Below the pieces are notes generated by a model. It made no database searches. It had not been told where the DNA came from and worked only from the letters and a program-made list of their open reading frames with translations. Made by a program: the position numbers and the translations under genes. This document shows positions 16,596-24,765 of a stretch of DNA of 64,000 nucleotides, piece after piece. Within the stretch, counting starts at the first letter, position 1. Every line of letters starts with the position of its first letter. Source of the DNA: Collimonas silvisoli (GTDB lineage: Bacteria > Pseudomonadota > Gammaproteobacteria > Burkholderiales > Burkholderiaceae_D); NCBI RefSeq assembly GCF_018305005.1, contig NZ_JAGQEG010000023.1, positions 1 through 64,000 of the forward strand, written 5' to 3'.

Positions 16596-17234
16596 ATGTC
16601 GAACAATTCACAAGCAAAACCGGAACGCGTCGAGCATCTCGGCATCATTGGCGCCGGCGCCATCGGCCAAGCCATCGCCAAACAGGCCGTCCGGGCCGGC
16701 CTGAAGGTCACCCTCAGCAATAGCCGCGGCCCTGAATCACTCGCTGGAACGGTCGATTCCCTTGGTCCGAACGCCCGCGCAGGCAGCGTCCGCGACGCGG
16801 CAGCAGCTGATATCGTAGTGCTGAGCGTGAACTGGGCGCAACTGCCATCGGCACTGGCCGATCTGCCGCCATGGAACGGGCGCATCGTCATCGACGCCAC
16901 CAATCCCGTGATTCAACCCGGCTTTCAACTGGCCGAACTTGGCGGGCGCAACTCCAGCCAGGTAGTGACAGACATGCTGCCCGGCGCCCGTCTCGTAAAA
17001 TCGTTCAACACCTTGCTGGCGGCGGTACTGGCTAGCGACCCCGGCCAGGCTGGCGGAAAACGCGTGGTGTTTTTGTCGGGCGACGATGCCGCAGCCAAAT
17101 CCACAGTCGAACAATTGATAGACCGGCTGGGATTTGCCGGCATCGATCTGGGCAGCCTGGCCGTGGGCGGCAAGCTGCAACAGTTTCCGGGCGGTCCATT
17201 GCCTGCGCTGAACCTGATCAAACTCCCGGCCTAA
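16596..17234 (+). CDS. NADP-binding reductase (F420H2:NADP oxidoreductase-like)
   Basis: About 212 residues from ATG 16596, chosen for GAAAGGA upstream; ATG-like starts further left lack it. IIGAGAIGQAIAKQAVRAG is a Rossmann dinucleotide motif, followed by TLSNSRGPESL (Arg/Ser positions for NADP phosphate), VVLSVNWAQLPSAL and IDATNPV, the pattern of the NPD1 (F420-dependent NADP reductase-like) family. In bacteria without F420 such proteins are NAD(P)H-dependent reductases of unknown substrate. It follows the pirin gene in the same direction and ends at a clear terminator, giving a two-gene unit. Confidence 0.8.
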   Translation: MSNNSQAKPERVEHLGIIGAGAIGQAIAKQAVRAGLKVTLSNSRGPESLAGTVDSLGPNARAGSVRDAAAADIVVLSVNWAQLPSALADLPPWNGRIVIDATNPVIQPGFQLAELGGRNSSQVVTDMLPGARLVKSFNTLLAAVLASDPGQAGGKRVVFLSGDDAAAKSTVEQLIDRLGFAGIDLGSLAVGGKLQQFPGGPLPALNLIKLPA

Positions 17235-17271
17235 AGTTGCCGCTCAATTAAGCGAGGGAGCCTGACTACAG

Positions 17272-17299
17272 AGCAGCGCCGAACATGGCGCTGCTTTTT
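17272..17299 (+). terminator. Intrinsic terminator after the pirin/reductase unit
   Basis: Perfect 9-bp stem (17272-17280 with 17287-17295), loop GAACAT and five Ts. It ends the pirin-reductase transcript before the convergent binding-protein gene. Confidence 0.8.
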
Positions 17300-17342
17300 C
17301 ACATAGAGCTATATGACGCTCAGGCAAGGCAATTACCAATTA

Positions 17343-18140
17343 CTATTCGATCGCGCTTGCCAGCTTGTCGGGGAGAGGGATATTCAGCCATTTCTTGACC
17401 AGCGTATTCAGCTCCCCCGATTTCTTGGCGCTGGTCAACGCTTCATTGACTTTCGCCATCAGCGCCGGCTCGTCTTTATTCATGCCCACCAGGCAGCGCG
17501 ATTCCTGGATCACGTATTTCATTACCGGCTTGCGGGTGGGGTCTTTTACGCCGATCGTGGTGGCGACAAAATCTCCTGTTCCGATCAACTTTACCTGGCC
17601 GGAAACATACGCCGAGATCAAGGTGTTGTTGTCCTCGTAGCGCTTTAGCACAGTGGTTTTTGGCACCGTTTCGGTTAACAAGGTGTCCTCGAAAGTGCCT
17701 CGGGCTACGCCGACGGTTTGATTCGCCAAGTCGGCAGGGCCTGATATCTTGATATCGGCCATGCCGAACAGGCTGTTGTTAAATGGAGCGTAAGGCTGAG
17801 AAAAACTGATCACTTTTTCACGCTCCGCATTTTTACCGAGCGATGAAATAATCAGGTCCGCCTTGTGTGTCTGAAGATAGGCAATCCGATTTGCGCTGCC
17901 AACCGGAATCAGCTCTGCTTTCACGCCAAGACCCTTGGCCAGCAATTTTGCAACGTCGATATCCAAGCCTTGCAGCTGCATATCCGAAGTCACAGACCCA
18001 TACGGTGGAAAATCCTGCGGCACGCCGATGCGAAGGACGCCGGCTTTTTTGATGTCAGCCAAGGCATCCGCTTTAGCGGTTTGAGCTGCGACGCCAATCA
18101 GACCGGCAGACAGAAGTACGAGCAATTTCGCGAATTTCAT
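17343..18140 (-). CDS. Amino-acid ABC transporter substrate-binding protein (orphan)
   Basis: 265 residues with a signal peptide (MKFAKLLVLLSAGLIGVAAQTAKA). The mature part begins with ADIKKAGVLRIGVPQDFPPYG, typical of family 3 (SBP_bac_3) polar amino-acid binding proteins; GLDIDVAKLLA and DLIISSL are the next conserved blocks. The ligand class is amino acids or close analogues. No permease or ATPase gene is adjacent, so it must work with a transporter encoded elsewhere or act alone. It lies between a reductase and a MocR regulator, with no sign of an operon. Confidence 0.85.
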   Translation of the reverse strand: MKFAKLLVLLSAGLIGVAAQTAKADALADIKKAGVLRIGVPQDFPPYGSVTSDMQLQGLDIDVAKLLAKGLGVKAELIPVGSANRIAYLQTHKADLIISSLGKNAEREKVISFSQPYAPFNNSLFGMADIKISGPADLANQTVGVARGTFEDTLLTETVPKTTVLKRYEDNNTLISAYVSGQVKLIGTGDFVATTIGVKDPTRKPVMKYVIQESRCLVGMNKDEPALMAKVNEALTSAKKSGELNTLVKKWLNIPLPDKLASAIE

Positions 18141-18323
18141 TTTTTACCCCGGTAAAAAGTGTAAGGGCCATCTCATATTCCACGCAGCGGATACTTAAGC
18201 GCGCGAACAAACCGAGGATAGCAATATACGTGCCCAAATACATGCAAAATAAAGTCGCGATATTGGCGCAACCGGGCTTATCTCTCCCACATCTCTTCAA
18301 AGCGTTTGCTCAGATAGCGAAAG

Positions 18324-19700
18324 CTAGAAAATCTCCGCTGCCCGGATCAGTTGCGACAACCGTCGGACCAAAGGTTCAAACAATTCGGCGGAGGTATTGC
18401 CGTAGCCCAGCACCAAGCCGTTGTCCTCAGGCATGGGGCGCAGCACAAAACCCGATAGCGGCGCAGGTGCGATACCGTAGCGCCGGGCGGCGTCGGCGAT
18501 CCGGTGGTCGGGGTAGCGCGCCGGCAGCCGCACGGTCAGGTGCAATCCACAGTGGCCGCCTTGGATCACATGGGGCAGGCGCAGGTACCGGGTCAGGGCC
18601 TCTCGCAGCGCTTGCTGGCGGTCGCGATACAAGCGGCGCATGCGGCCCAGGTGCCGGCTGAACTGGCCGCTTTCGATGAACTCGGCCAGCGCCAGCTGTT
18701 CGTAGCGATGGCCGCCGCGCAGCATCTCTTCCAGCGGCGTCTGCATTTCCGCAAGCAGCGCTTGCGGCAGCACCAGGAATCCCAGGCGCAACGAGGGGAA
18801 CATGGTCTTGCTGAAAGTGCCCACGTACAGCACCGGCGCCTGCGTCACCAGCCCCTGCATGGCGCCGATGGATTCGCCGGCGTGGCGGAATTCGCTGTCG
18901 TAATCATCTTCGATGATCCATGCGCCGTGACGCCGCGCTTGTGCGATCAGGCCGTCGGCGTCGATGCGGATCGGCGCCAGGCGCAGGTCGCCCGCATGCA
19001 TCGCGGCCTTCGCACCGCGATAGCCGGGGTCTTCAATCCAGGCTGTGTCGCCGGGATTGGTTAACAAACGCACGCATAACGCGAGAGCTTCCTGCGCCCC
19101 CTCGGTAATGACGACCTGAGCCGACTCGCAGCGCACGCCGCGAGCGATGCCCAGATGGCGGGCGATAGCCGCACGCAACGCCGGCTCTCCCAGTGGATCG
19201 CCATAGCCCAAGGCCGATGGCCCCGCGTGGCGGATAGCGCGGTCGACGGCGCGACGCCAGGCAGCCAGTGGAAAATGCGACAAGGCCGGCACGCCCGGGC
19301 GCAACGTTGCGCCGGCGTCGGCGCGCGGCACGCTCGGTTGAATCCGCGCCAAGCGTAGCGCGATGGCCGGTATGGATGGCGGCGTGCCCTTCGTCTGCAA
19401 CATCCGCGGCGGCGCCGGACGCGATAGCGTCGCCACCCTGGTTCCCTGCCGATCGGATTGGACATACCCCTCGGCGGCAAGCAGGTCGTATGCTGCAGTC
19501 ACGGTGTTGCGGGAAATCGACAATGCCTCAGCCAGGGCGCGCGAGCCCGGCAGGCGGCTGCCGGGCGCCAGGCGGCCATCCAGGATCGCCTCTTTGATAC
19601 GATGGTGCAGCTGGCGTTGCATGGGCGCGGCATCGCGGTCTTTGTCCAGCGGGGCTTCGAGCAAGACCTGGGACACGAGAGCCGGGGTAGTCATCGTCAT
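18324..19700 (-). CDS. MocR-family regulator (GntR DNA-binding head fused to aminotransferase fold)
   Basis: About 458 residues from ATG 19700 (19694 also possible); neither has a good ribosome-binding site and the frame remains open to 19790. Residues about 25-85 form a GntR winged helix (IKEAILDGRLAPGSRLPGSR, LSISRNTVTAAYDLLAAEGY). The rest is a fold-type I PLP aminotransferase domain with IIEDDYDSEFRH and the PLP lysine in YVGTFSKTMFPSLRLGF. MocR proteins sense PLP or PLP-amino-acid adducts and regulate vitamin B6, GABA or transport genes. It is divergent from a GNAT gene, and direct repeats lie between them. Confidence 0.87.
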   Translation of the reverse strand: MTMTTPALVSQVLLEAPLDKDRDAAPMQRQLHHRIKEAILDGRLAPGSRLPGSRALAEALSISRNTVTAAYDLLAAEGYVQSDRQGTRVATLSRPAPPRMLQTKGTPPSIPAIALRLARIQPSVPRADAGATLRPGVPALSHFPLAAWRRAVDRAIRHAGPSALGYGDPLGEPALRAAIARHLGIARGVRCESAQVVITEGAQEALALCVRLLTNPGDTAWIEDPGYRGAKAAMHAGDLRLAPIRIDADGLIAQARRHGAWIIEDDYDSEFRHAGESIGAMQGLVTQAPVLYVGTFSKTMFPSLRLGFLVLPQALLAEMQTPLEEMLRGGHRYEQLALAEFIESGQFSRHLGRMRRLYRDRQQALREALTRYLRLPHVIQGGHCGLHLTVRLPARYPDHRIADAARRYGIAPAPLSGFVLRPMPEDNGLVLGYGNTSAELFEPLVRRLSQLIRAAEIF

Positions 19701-19744
19701 GGGAAGAGCGGAAAGTACAAGGTTGACTATGCAGGTCTGACTGC

Positions 19745-19775
19745 GTGGCACCATGAAATATATATGATGTGGCAC
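19745..19775. promoter_or_regulatory. Direct-repeat operator candidate for the MocR regulator
   Basis: GTGGCAC occurs at 19745-19751 and again at 19769-19775, 24 bp apart, flanking an AT-rich tract (TATATAT). Direct repeats near the gene start are the usual binding arrangement of MocR proteins. The site lies between the MocR start (19700) and the GNAT start (19858). Confidence 0.4.
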
Positions 19776-19857
19776 TTTTACAAGGTCCACGAAGCGCCTA
19801 CTTTAGCACATGCCCGACAGACGTCTGGCTTCATGTAGCGAGGAAAGAGGACCATTT

Positions 19858-20586
19858 ATGCCCAGCACTTTGAATCAATACCAGCAACCGGTCGGCGAGC
19901 CATTGCCGGCCTGGACCACGCGCCCGCAGCCGCCGCACAATAGCCCAATCGAAGGACGCTATTGCCGTCTGGAACCACTGGACCCGCAGCGCCACGCAGC
20001 AGATCTCTATGCGGCCTACAGCAAAGCCGCGGACGGCCGCGACTGGACCTACATGTCGGTTGGCCCGTTTGCCGACGCCGCCAGCTACCGCGACTATGCC
20101 GAGCGCGCCGCAACCAGCGCCGATCCCTTGCACTACGCGGTCATCGAGCTGAAGACCGGAACCGCAGTCGGCACCCTGGCGCTGATGCGGATCGATCCGG
20201 CTAACGGCGTCATTGAAGTCGGATTCGTCGCGTTCTCGCCGCTTCTGAAGCGCACGCCAGTTTCCACCGAGGCCCAGTATCTGCTGATGAAGCATGCCTT
20301 CGACCAACTGGGTTACCGGCGCTACGAATGGAAATGCGACAGTTTGAACGCGCCGTCACGCCAGGCGGCCAAGCGCCTTGGTTTCCAGTTCGAGGGCATA
20401 TTCCGCCAGGCCATCGTCTACAAGGGACGGTCTCGCGATACCGCATGGTTCTCCATCGTCGACAGGGAATGGCCGCAGCTGCGCGCGGCCTTTGAAAGAT
20501 GGCTGGCGCCGGACAACTTCGATGCGCAAGGACAGCAGCGCACATCGCTGACGGCGCTGCGCGACGCGAAATCCAGCGCCGCATAG
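19858..20586 (+). CDS. GNAT-family N-acetyltransferase (RimJ/RimL type)
   Basis: About 242 residues from ATG 19858, preceded by AGAGGA. The fold is shown by GRYCRLEPLDPQRHAADLY at the start, the acetyl-CoA region GVIEVGFVAFSPLLKRT, and YRRYEWKCDSLNAPSRQAAK followed by RLGFQFEGIFRQ, which is the RimJ/RimL-type (Acetyltransf_3) signature. Such enzymes acetylate amino groups of proteins, antibiotics or small amines; the substrate is not deducible. It is divergent from the MocR regulator, whose direct repeats lie in the shared promoter, so it is the likely target. A GNAT gene facing a MocR gene is a common arrangement. Confidence 0.85.
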   Translation: MPSTLNQYQQPVGEPLPAWTTRPQPPHNSPIEGRYCRLEPLDPQRHAADLYAAYSKAADGRDWTYMSVGPFADAASYRDYAERAATSADPLHYAVIELKTGTAVGTLALMRIDPANGVIEVGFVAFSPLLKRTPVSTEAQYLLMKHAFDQLGYRRYEWKCDSLNAPSRQAAKRLGFQFEGIFRQAIVYKGRSRDTAWFSIVDREWPQLRAAFERWLAPDNFDAQGQQRTSLTALRDAKSSAA

Positions 20587-20712
20587 TTGTTGTCTCTCTA
20601 GGGCCGTGCATTCACTATAGAATGTTGTGCACGGCTCTGGCGACGCTTTGCATGGAGCGCCACGCCGTGCTGCTGACAACGTCCCCCTTTCTTAGCATTG
20701 GAGACTCACACC

Positions 20713-22440
20713 ATGAAATTCGATCCCCTTGCCAAATCGCTTCTTGCAACGGCATTCGCCCTTTGTTATGCCTGCGCACAAGCTGCTTCGCAAGCACCGG
20801 CTGCCGCCGAAAACGGCATGGTCGTCACGGCCCAGCATCTCGCCACCCGGGTCGGCGTCGACGTCCTTAAGGATGGCGGCAACGCAGTCGACGCCGCAGT
20901 CGCGGTCGGCTACGCGCTGGCAGTGGTCTATCCCGCCGCAGGCAACATCGGCGGTGGCGGCTTCATGACCGTCCAGCTCGCCGACGGCCGCAAGACCTTC
21001 CTCGATTTCCGTGAAAAAGCGCCGCTGGCCGCCACCGCCAATATGTACCTCGACAAGAACGGCAACGTGATTCCAAACCTGAGCACCAAGGGCCACCTGG
21101 CAGTCGGCGTGCCGGGCACGGTGTCCGGCATGGAACTGGCGCTGAGCAAGTACGGCACAATGAAGCGCGCCGCGGTAATCGCGCCGGCCATCAAGTACGC
21201 CGAAGACGGCTTCGTGCTGGACCAGGGCGACGTCGACATGCTGGAGACCGCGACCGAGGTTTTCAAGAAGGATGCGGCTGACTCGGGCGCTATCTTCCTG
21301 AACAAAGGCGAGCCGTTCCACGTCGGCCAGAAGCTGGTGCAAAAGGATCTGGCCAAGACCTTGCGCGAGATTAGCAGCAAGGGCAGCGACGGCTTCTACA
21401 AAGGCTGGGTTGCCAAGGCCATCGTCGCTTCGAGCCAGGCCGGCAAGGGCATCATCACGCAGGCCGATCTCGATCAGTACCGGACGCGCGAGCTGGCGCC
21501 GGTCGAGTGCGATTACCGCGGCTACCATGTGGTCTCGGCGCCGCCGCCAAGCTCGGGCGGCGTGGTTATCTGCGAGATCATGAATATTCTCGAAGGCTAT
21601 TCGATGCAAAACCTCGGCTTCCGCTCGGCCCAGGCGATGCACTACCAGATCGAGGCCATGCGGCACGCCTATGTCGACCGCAACAGCTACCTGGGCGATC
21701 CCGACTACGTGAAAAATCCGCTGGCGCGGCTGCTTGACAAGGGTTACGCGACCAAGATCCGCGCCGCCATCGATCCGCACAAGGCGGGCGTGTCGCAAGA
21801 CATCAAGCCAGGGGTCGCGCCGCACGAAGGCAGCAACACCACGCACTACTCGATCGTCGACAAATGGGGCAACGCAGTCTCGGTGACCTACACCCTGAAC
21901 GACTGGTTCGGCGCCGGTGTCATGGCCAGCAAGACCGGCGTCATGCTTAACGACGAGATGGACGATTTCACTTCCAAGATAGGCGTGCCCAACATGTACG
22001 GCCTGGTGCAAGGCGAGGCTAACGCCATCGCTCCGGGGAAACGTCCGCTGTCGTCGATGAGCCCAACCATTGTCACCAAGGACGGCAAGACTGTGATGGT
22101 AGTCGGCACGCCGGGAGGAAGCCGCATCATCACGGCAACCCTGCTGACCATGCTGAACGTGATCGACTACGGCATGAACATCCAGGAAGCGGTCGATGCG
22201 CCGCGCTTCCATCAGCAGTGGCTGCCGGAAGCAACCAATCTTGAACCGTTCACCGTGAGCCCCGACACCCAGAAAATCCTCGAAGGCTGGGGCCAGAAAT
22301 TCACCGTGCCGCAGCCGTTCAACCATGTTGCGGCGATACTGGTTGGGGCGCCTTCGTTAGGCGGCAAGCCGGTCGGCAAGAATCGCTTCTATGGCGCGAA
22401 CGATCCGCGCCGCAACTCGGGGCTGGCGCTGGGTTATTGA
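20713..22440 (+). CDS. ggt: Gamma-glutamyltransferase
   Basis: About 575 residues from ATG 20713 (GGAG 9 nt upstream), with a signal peptide ending near CAQAAS. Conserved blocks are GGNAVDAAVAVGYALAVVYP, GNIGGGGFM and FLDFREKAP. The autoprocessing site is SNTTHYSIVD, where the Thr at about 376 becomes the N-terminal nucleophile of the small subunit. PLSSMSPTIV and GTPGGSRI close the active site. It is a periplasmic or secreted enzyme that hydrolyses or transfers the gamma-glutamyl group of glutathione and related peptides. It is transcribed alone, with a weak terminator after it. Length and motifs are standard. Confidence 0.95.
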   Translation: MKFDPLAKSLLATAFALCYACAQAASQAPAAAENGMVVTAQHLATRVGVDVLKDGGNAVDAAVAVGYALAVVYPAAGNIGGGGFMTVQLADGRKTFLDFREKAPLAATANMYLDKNGNVIPNLSTKGHLAVGVPGTVSGMELALSKYGTMKRAAVIAPAIKYAEDGFVLDQGDVDMLETATEVFKKDAADSGAIFLNKGEPFHVGQKLVQKDLAKTLREISSKGSDGFYKGWVAKAIVASSQAGKGIITQADLDQYRTRELAPVECDYRGYHVVSAPPPSSGGVVICEIMNILEGYSMQNLGFRSAQAMHYQIEAMRHAYVDRNSYLGDPDYVKNPLARLLDKGYATKIRAAIDPHKAGVSQDIKPGVAPHEGSNTTHYSIVDKWGNAVSVTYTLNDWFGAGVMASKTGVMLNDEMDDFTSKIGVPNMYGLVQGEANAIAPGKRPLSSMSPTIVTKDGKTVMVVGTPGGSRIITATLLTMLNVIDYGMNIQEAVDAPRFHQQWLPEATNLEPFTVSPDTQKILEGWGQKFTVPQPFNHVAAILVGAPSLGGKPVGKNRFYGANDPRRNSGLALGY

Positions 22441-22503
22441 GGAAGACGCAGCCCTGTTCAAGGCTGCGCGCCCTCTGCAGCCAACGTAGCGTCATAATGG
22501 AAA

Positions 22504-22529
22504 AGACCGCCACATCGGGCGGTCTCTTT
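22504..22529 (+). terminator. Probable terminator after ggt
   Basis: Perfect 8-bp stem (22504-22511 with 22518-22525), 6-nt loop, followed by CTTTG, a weak T-tract. It separates ggt from the convergent small ORF and deaminase island. Confidence 0.5.
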
Positions 22530-22557
22530 GAATGGGTAATTTTTATGCCTGCGTCGC

Positions 22558-22722
22558 TCAAGTGCGCCTTGCCGGTCGCAGCTTAATGCTCAACAATCCC
22601 AGGAAGCACCACTCTCGTTCTTCCCGGACGCCTGAATTCTTCGTCAATTGATAGTCTCGCTTCCATGCAGGCCATTCTTCAGTCAATTTTTTTGCTCTCT
22701 CGAAATTGTTAAGCGATTTCAT
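22558..22722 (-). CDS. 54-residue protein coupled to the dCTP deaminase gene
   Basis: ATG at 22722 follows the deaminase stop codon (TAA, 22725-22723) with no gap, and the deaminase's last codons supply AAGGAG at 7-nt spacing as a ribosome-binding site, so translation would be coupled. The product is small, charged and Trp-rich (MKSLNNFERAKKLTEEW near the start), with no signal peptide or membrane segment. I do not recognise the family. Its placement suggests a gene belonging to the same transferred island, perhaps an accessory to the defence deaminase or unrelated cargo. It ends shortly before the ggt terminator. Confidence 0.55.
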   Translation of the reverse strand: MKSLNNFERAKKLTEEWPAWKRDYQLTKNSGVREEREWCFLGLLSIKLRPARRT

Positions 22723-23861
22723 TTAATGCTCCTTCGAAGTTTCAATGGAAATGTCCGCAAGTTTATTGACCAAGACCAATTCTGCTTCCAAATATGACAA
22801 CGGGGTCATAGGGACCCGCAATTCTGCAGTGCTACGACTCCATTCTACTAAACGTCCATCTTGCTTTCTTTCGAGATTACGCCCACTACTTAAACTTGTC
22901 GAAAATAAATCAACGAATCTTCGAGGGCCTATGCCAACAAAAGGCTCAAAATTCACTTTGTCAGTGGCTTTATCGCCGTTGGCCTCAATAGAGTCGCTAT
23001 GCAATTTTGTTGCATAGCTTTTCGGATAGGGCTCCACATACCGAACTTTCGAGATTCCTGCTGCGACAATGTGTTTCGCGCAATTATGGCATGGGTAAGT
23101 AGTCGAGTACAAAGTAGCACCGCGAACCGAAATCCCGTTTCGCGCGGCAGAAAGTATCGCCTCCATTTCGGCATGTACGGCGCGACCGTATTCGGTAATG
23201 TTAAGTATCCCCGTATCCTTCAAAAATTTGCTGCCTTCAGCGATCAATACTTCATCTGTCTTCGCGCTATTTGGCTCAAGCTTTTTCATGATGCGCAGAG
23301 TAATCTCTCGCTTTTCCATTTCGTTCGAATCGTGCCCCAGCGCATAATCTCTTTGATCGTTATCTCCCGGCCAATAGAGCCCGCCACCAAATTGAGGTAC
23401 GTCATTGGCTCCGGTCGCAATAATATCGTTGTGAGCGTTGGCGATCACAGCGCCAACCTGCCTTGACAGATCCGCGGATCTGAGGGACGCCGCATATGCT
23501 AAGAACATGGCGTACTCGTCCGCCGTTGGGGAAACAACCGGCTTCGAAAATAGGAGGTCTAATATCCTGGAAAGTTGTTCAGATAGAGGCTTCGCACCGT
23601 CCGTTGTAACAAACGCATCCGCCAATTCGAATACATCCCGCGTTCGTTGTCCGTAGTCTCCTGCCTCTTTGTCGTCCCTCTCAATTAATCTATCGATTTC
23701 ATCTTCGGGAACACCTTTGGTCTCATGAAGATAATGCTTTCTGCTTGTGATGCTCGAAGAAACTCCCATCAGAAAAAAGCCATCACCATAGACACTCCGC
23801 AGTGTCTCCACTTCATCAGGATGTTTCAATGAACGAATCACGTGCGCATGTCTTTTTAATG

Positions 23862-23873
23862 GGCCGGGTTCCC
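23862..23873. repeat. Target-site duplication of the MITE, left copy
   Basis: GGCCGGGTTCCC, identical to 24068-24079 on the other side of the element. A 12-bp duplication fits the 11-13 bp produced by IS4-type transposition. Confidence 0.85.
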
Positions 23874-24067
23874 TAATGCCGTTCAGTTAAGGTTACGGGG
23901 GAATGGCGTTAGCTGCGTCATTGGCGACCCCGTCATTCCCGCGAACGCGGGAATCCATTTTTAATCACCATGCTCTGCAACATGGATCCCCGCGTTCGCG
24001 GGGATGACGGAATGACCGCATCGGTCCATTTAAAGAATGCCGTTCTGGGCTTAACTGAACGGCATTA
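23874..24067. mobile_element. IS4-type MITE inserted in the dCTP deaminase gene
   Basis: A 194-bp element with perfect 18-bp terminal inverted repeats (TAATGCCGTTCAGTTAAG at 23874-23891, its complement at 24050-24067). The ends closely resemble those I recall for E. coli IS4 (TAATGCCGATCAGTTAAG). It has no transposase gene. Inside are two facing copies of the widespread palindrome ATTCCCGCGAACGCGGGAAT. It is flanked by perfect 12-bp direct repeats. It would need an IS4-family transposase encoded elsewhere. A second, shorter copy lies at 49058-49164. Confidence 0.88.
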
Positions 24068-24079
24068 GGCCGGGTTCCC
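24068..24079. repeat. Target-site duplication of the MITE, right copy
   Basis: GGCCGGGTTCCC, identical to 23862-23873. Confidence 0.85.
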
Positions 24080-24392
24080 CATCTTCAGTAGTTCTTTTTA
24101 CGTTAATGGCGTTGATTGCCAAAAGCGCGTAAAAATCTCCTCGCTTGTACTTTCCTCTAAGGTCTTTTCCATTATTCATGCCACTGTCAAGCCGCTCCAG
24201 CTCGGTCTTCGTCGTCGCGGGGACATCCAGATAAGACAAGCAAAGTTTACTGACATGAATAAAATTAAACTCGTACTGAAACTGATGAAAGAGTGATCCC
24301 AGTCGATTTTCCACATCATCCAGATTAACGCCAACCGGGGCGACGATACCGATAACCAACTCGCAATTCTTTGAATGATGATAGAGGCTCAT

Positions 24393-24765
24393 GAATGTCT
24401 ACTTTGTCCCGGGTGAACAACACGATTCGATCGGCGCGGCAATCCCTTTTCTTGCGCCAACAACATTACTTTAATTGCAACAAACTGTCCACTCCCAACA
24501 ACCCGGGTCATGTTTTGCCCTGACTGGATAGATTAGGAAGCACCATATTGCAAGCAATATAGAAATAGAAGCACGCTTCGACATCACTCCGGCACTGGCC
24601 GCCAAGGTGAGCGCGAGTCTGTCGAAGCCGGAGTCGATGAAGCGCATGCGCTGATGGCAAAGATCGGCGTCGAAGCGGCGCAGTTGACGCAGTTGACTGA
24701 AGGCGCGTATGTCGATTCATTGACGCCGCAGCGCAGTGCGGCGTCACCCCATCCCGATTAAGCTG
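24393..24765. other. Intergenic stretch between deaminase island and S10 peptidase
   Basis: About 373 bases. It should hold the promoter of the deaminase gene on the left. Short frames on the plus strand (about 24590-24760, ending HALMAKIGVEAAQL and so on) look protein-like but match nothing I can name and have no start signal; they may be debris. No terminator was evident. Confidence 0.35.

Larger units (their letters stand above)
22723..24392 (-). pseudogene. Anti-phage dCTP deaminase, disrupted by a MITE
   Basis: Two fragments of one gene. The 5' part (24392 to about 24080) encodes the N-terminal P-loop-like domain (CELVIGIVAPVGVNLDDVEN). The 3' part (to 22723) carries the deaminase domain with HAEMEAILSAARNG and the zinc ligands YPCHNCAKHIVAAGI, and the linker IRSLKHPDEVETLRSVYG typical of defence dCTP deaminases. 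A 194-bp element with a 12-bp target duplication separates them. Deleting the element plus one target copy joins EDGEPG to PLKRHAHVIRS in one frame, a protein of about 487 residues, the normal length. The family depletes dCTP during phage infection. The island is AT-richer than its neighbours, hinting at transfer. The 3' part opens only from an internal GTG lacking a ribosome-binding site. Confidence 0.85.

Noticed and set aside
20692-22326. 544-codon minus-strand frame opposite ggt
   Set aside because: The ggt product has complete family motifs; the antisense frame is an artefact of codon bias and has no start signal.
22723-23841. The 3' deaminase fragment as a functional gene starting at GTG 23841
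   Set aside because: The codon lies inside the conserved linker of the family, has no ribosome-binding site, and the N-terminal domain is left on the other side of the MITE.
24508-24747. Frames in the spacer between deaminase and S10 peptidase
   Set aside because: No start signal; the plus-strand reading hints at an old fragment but I could not assign a family.
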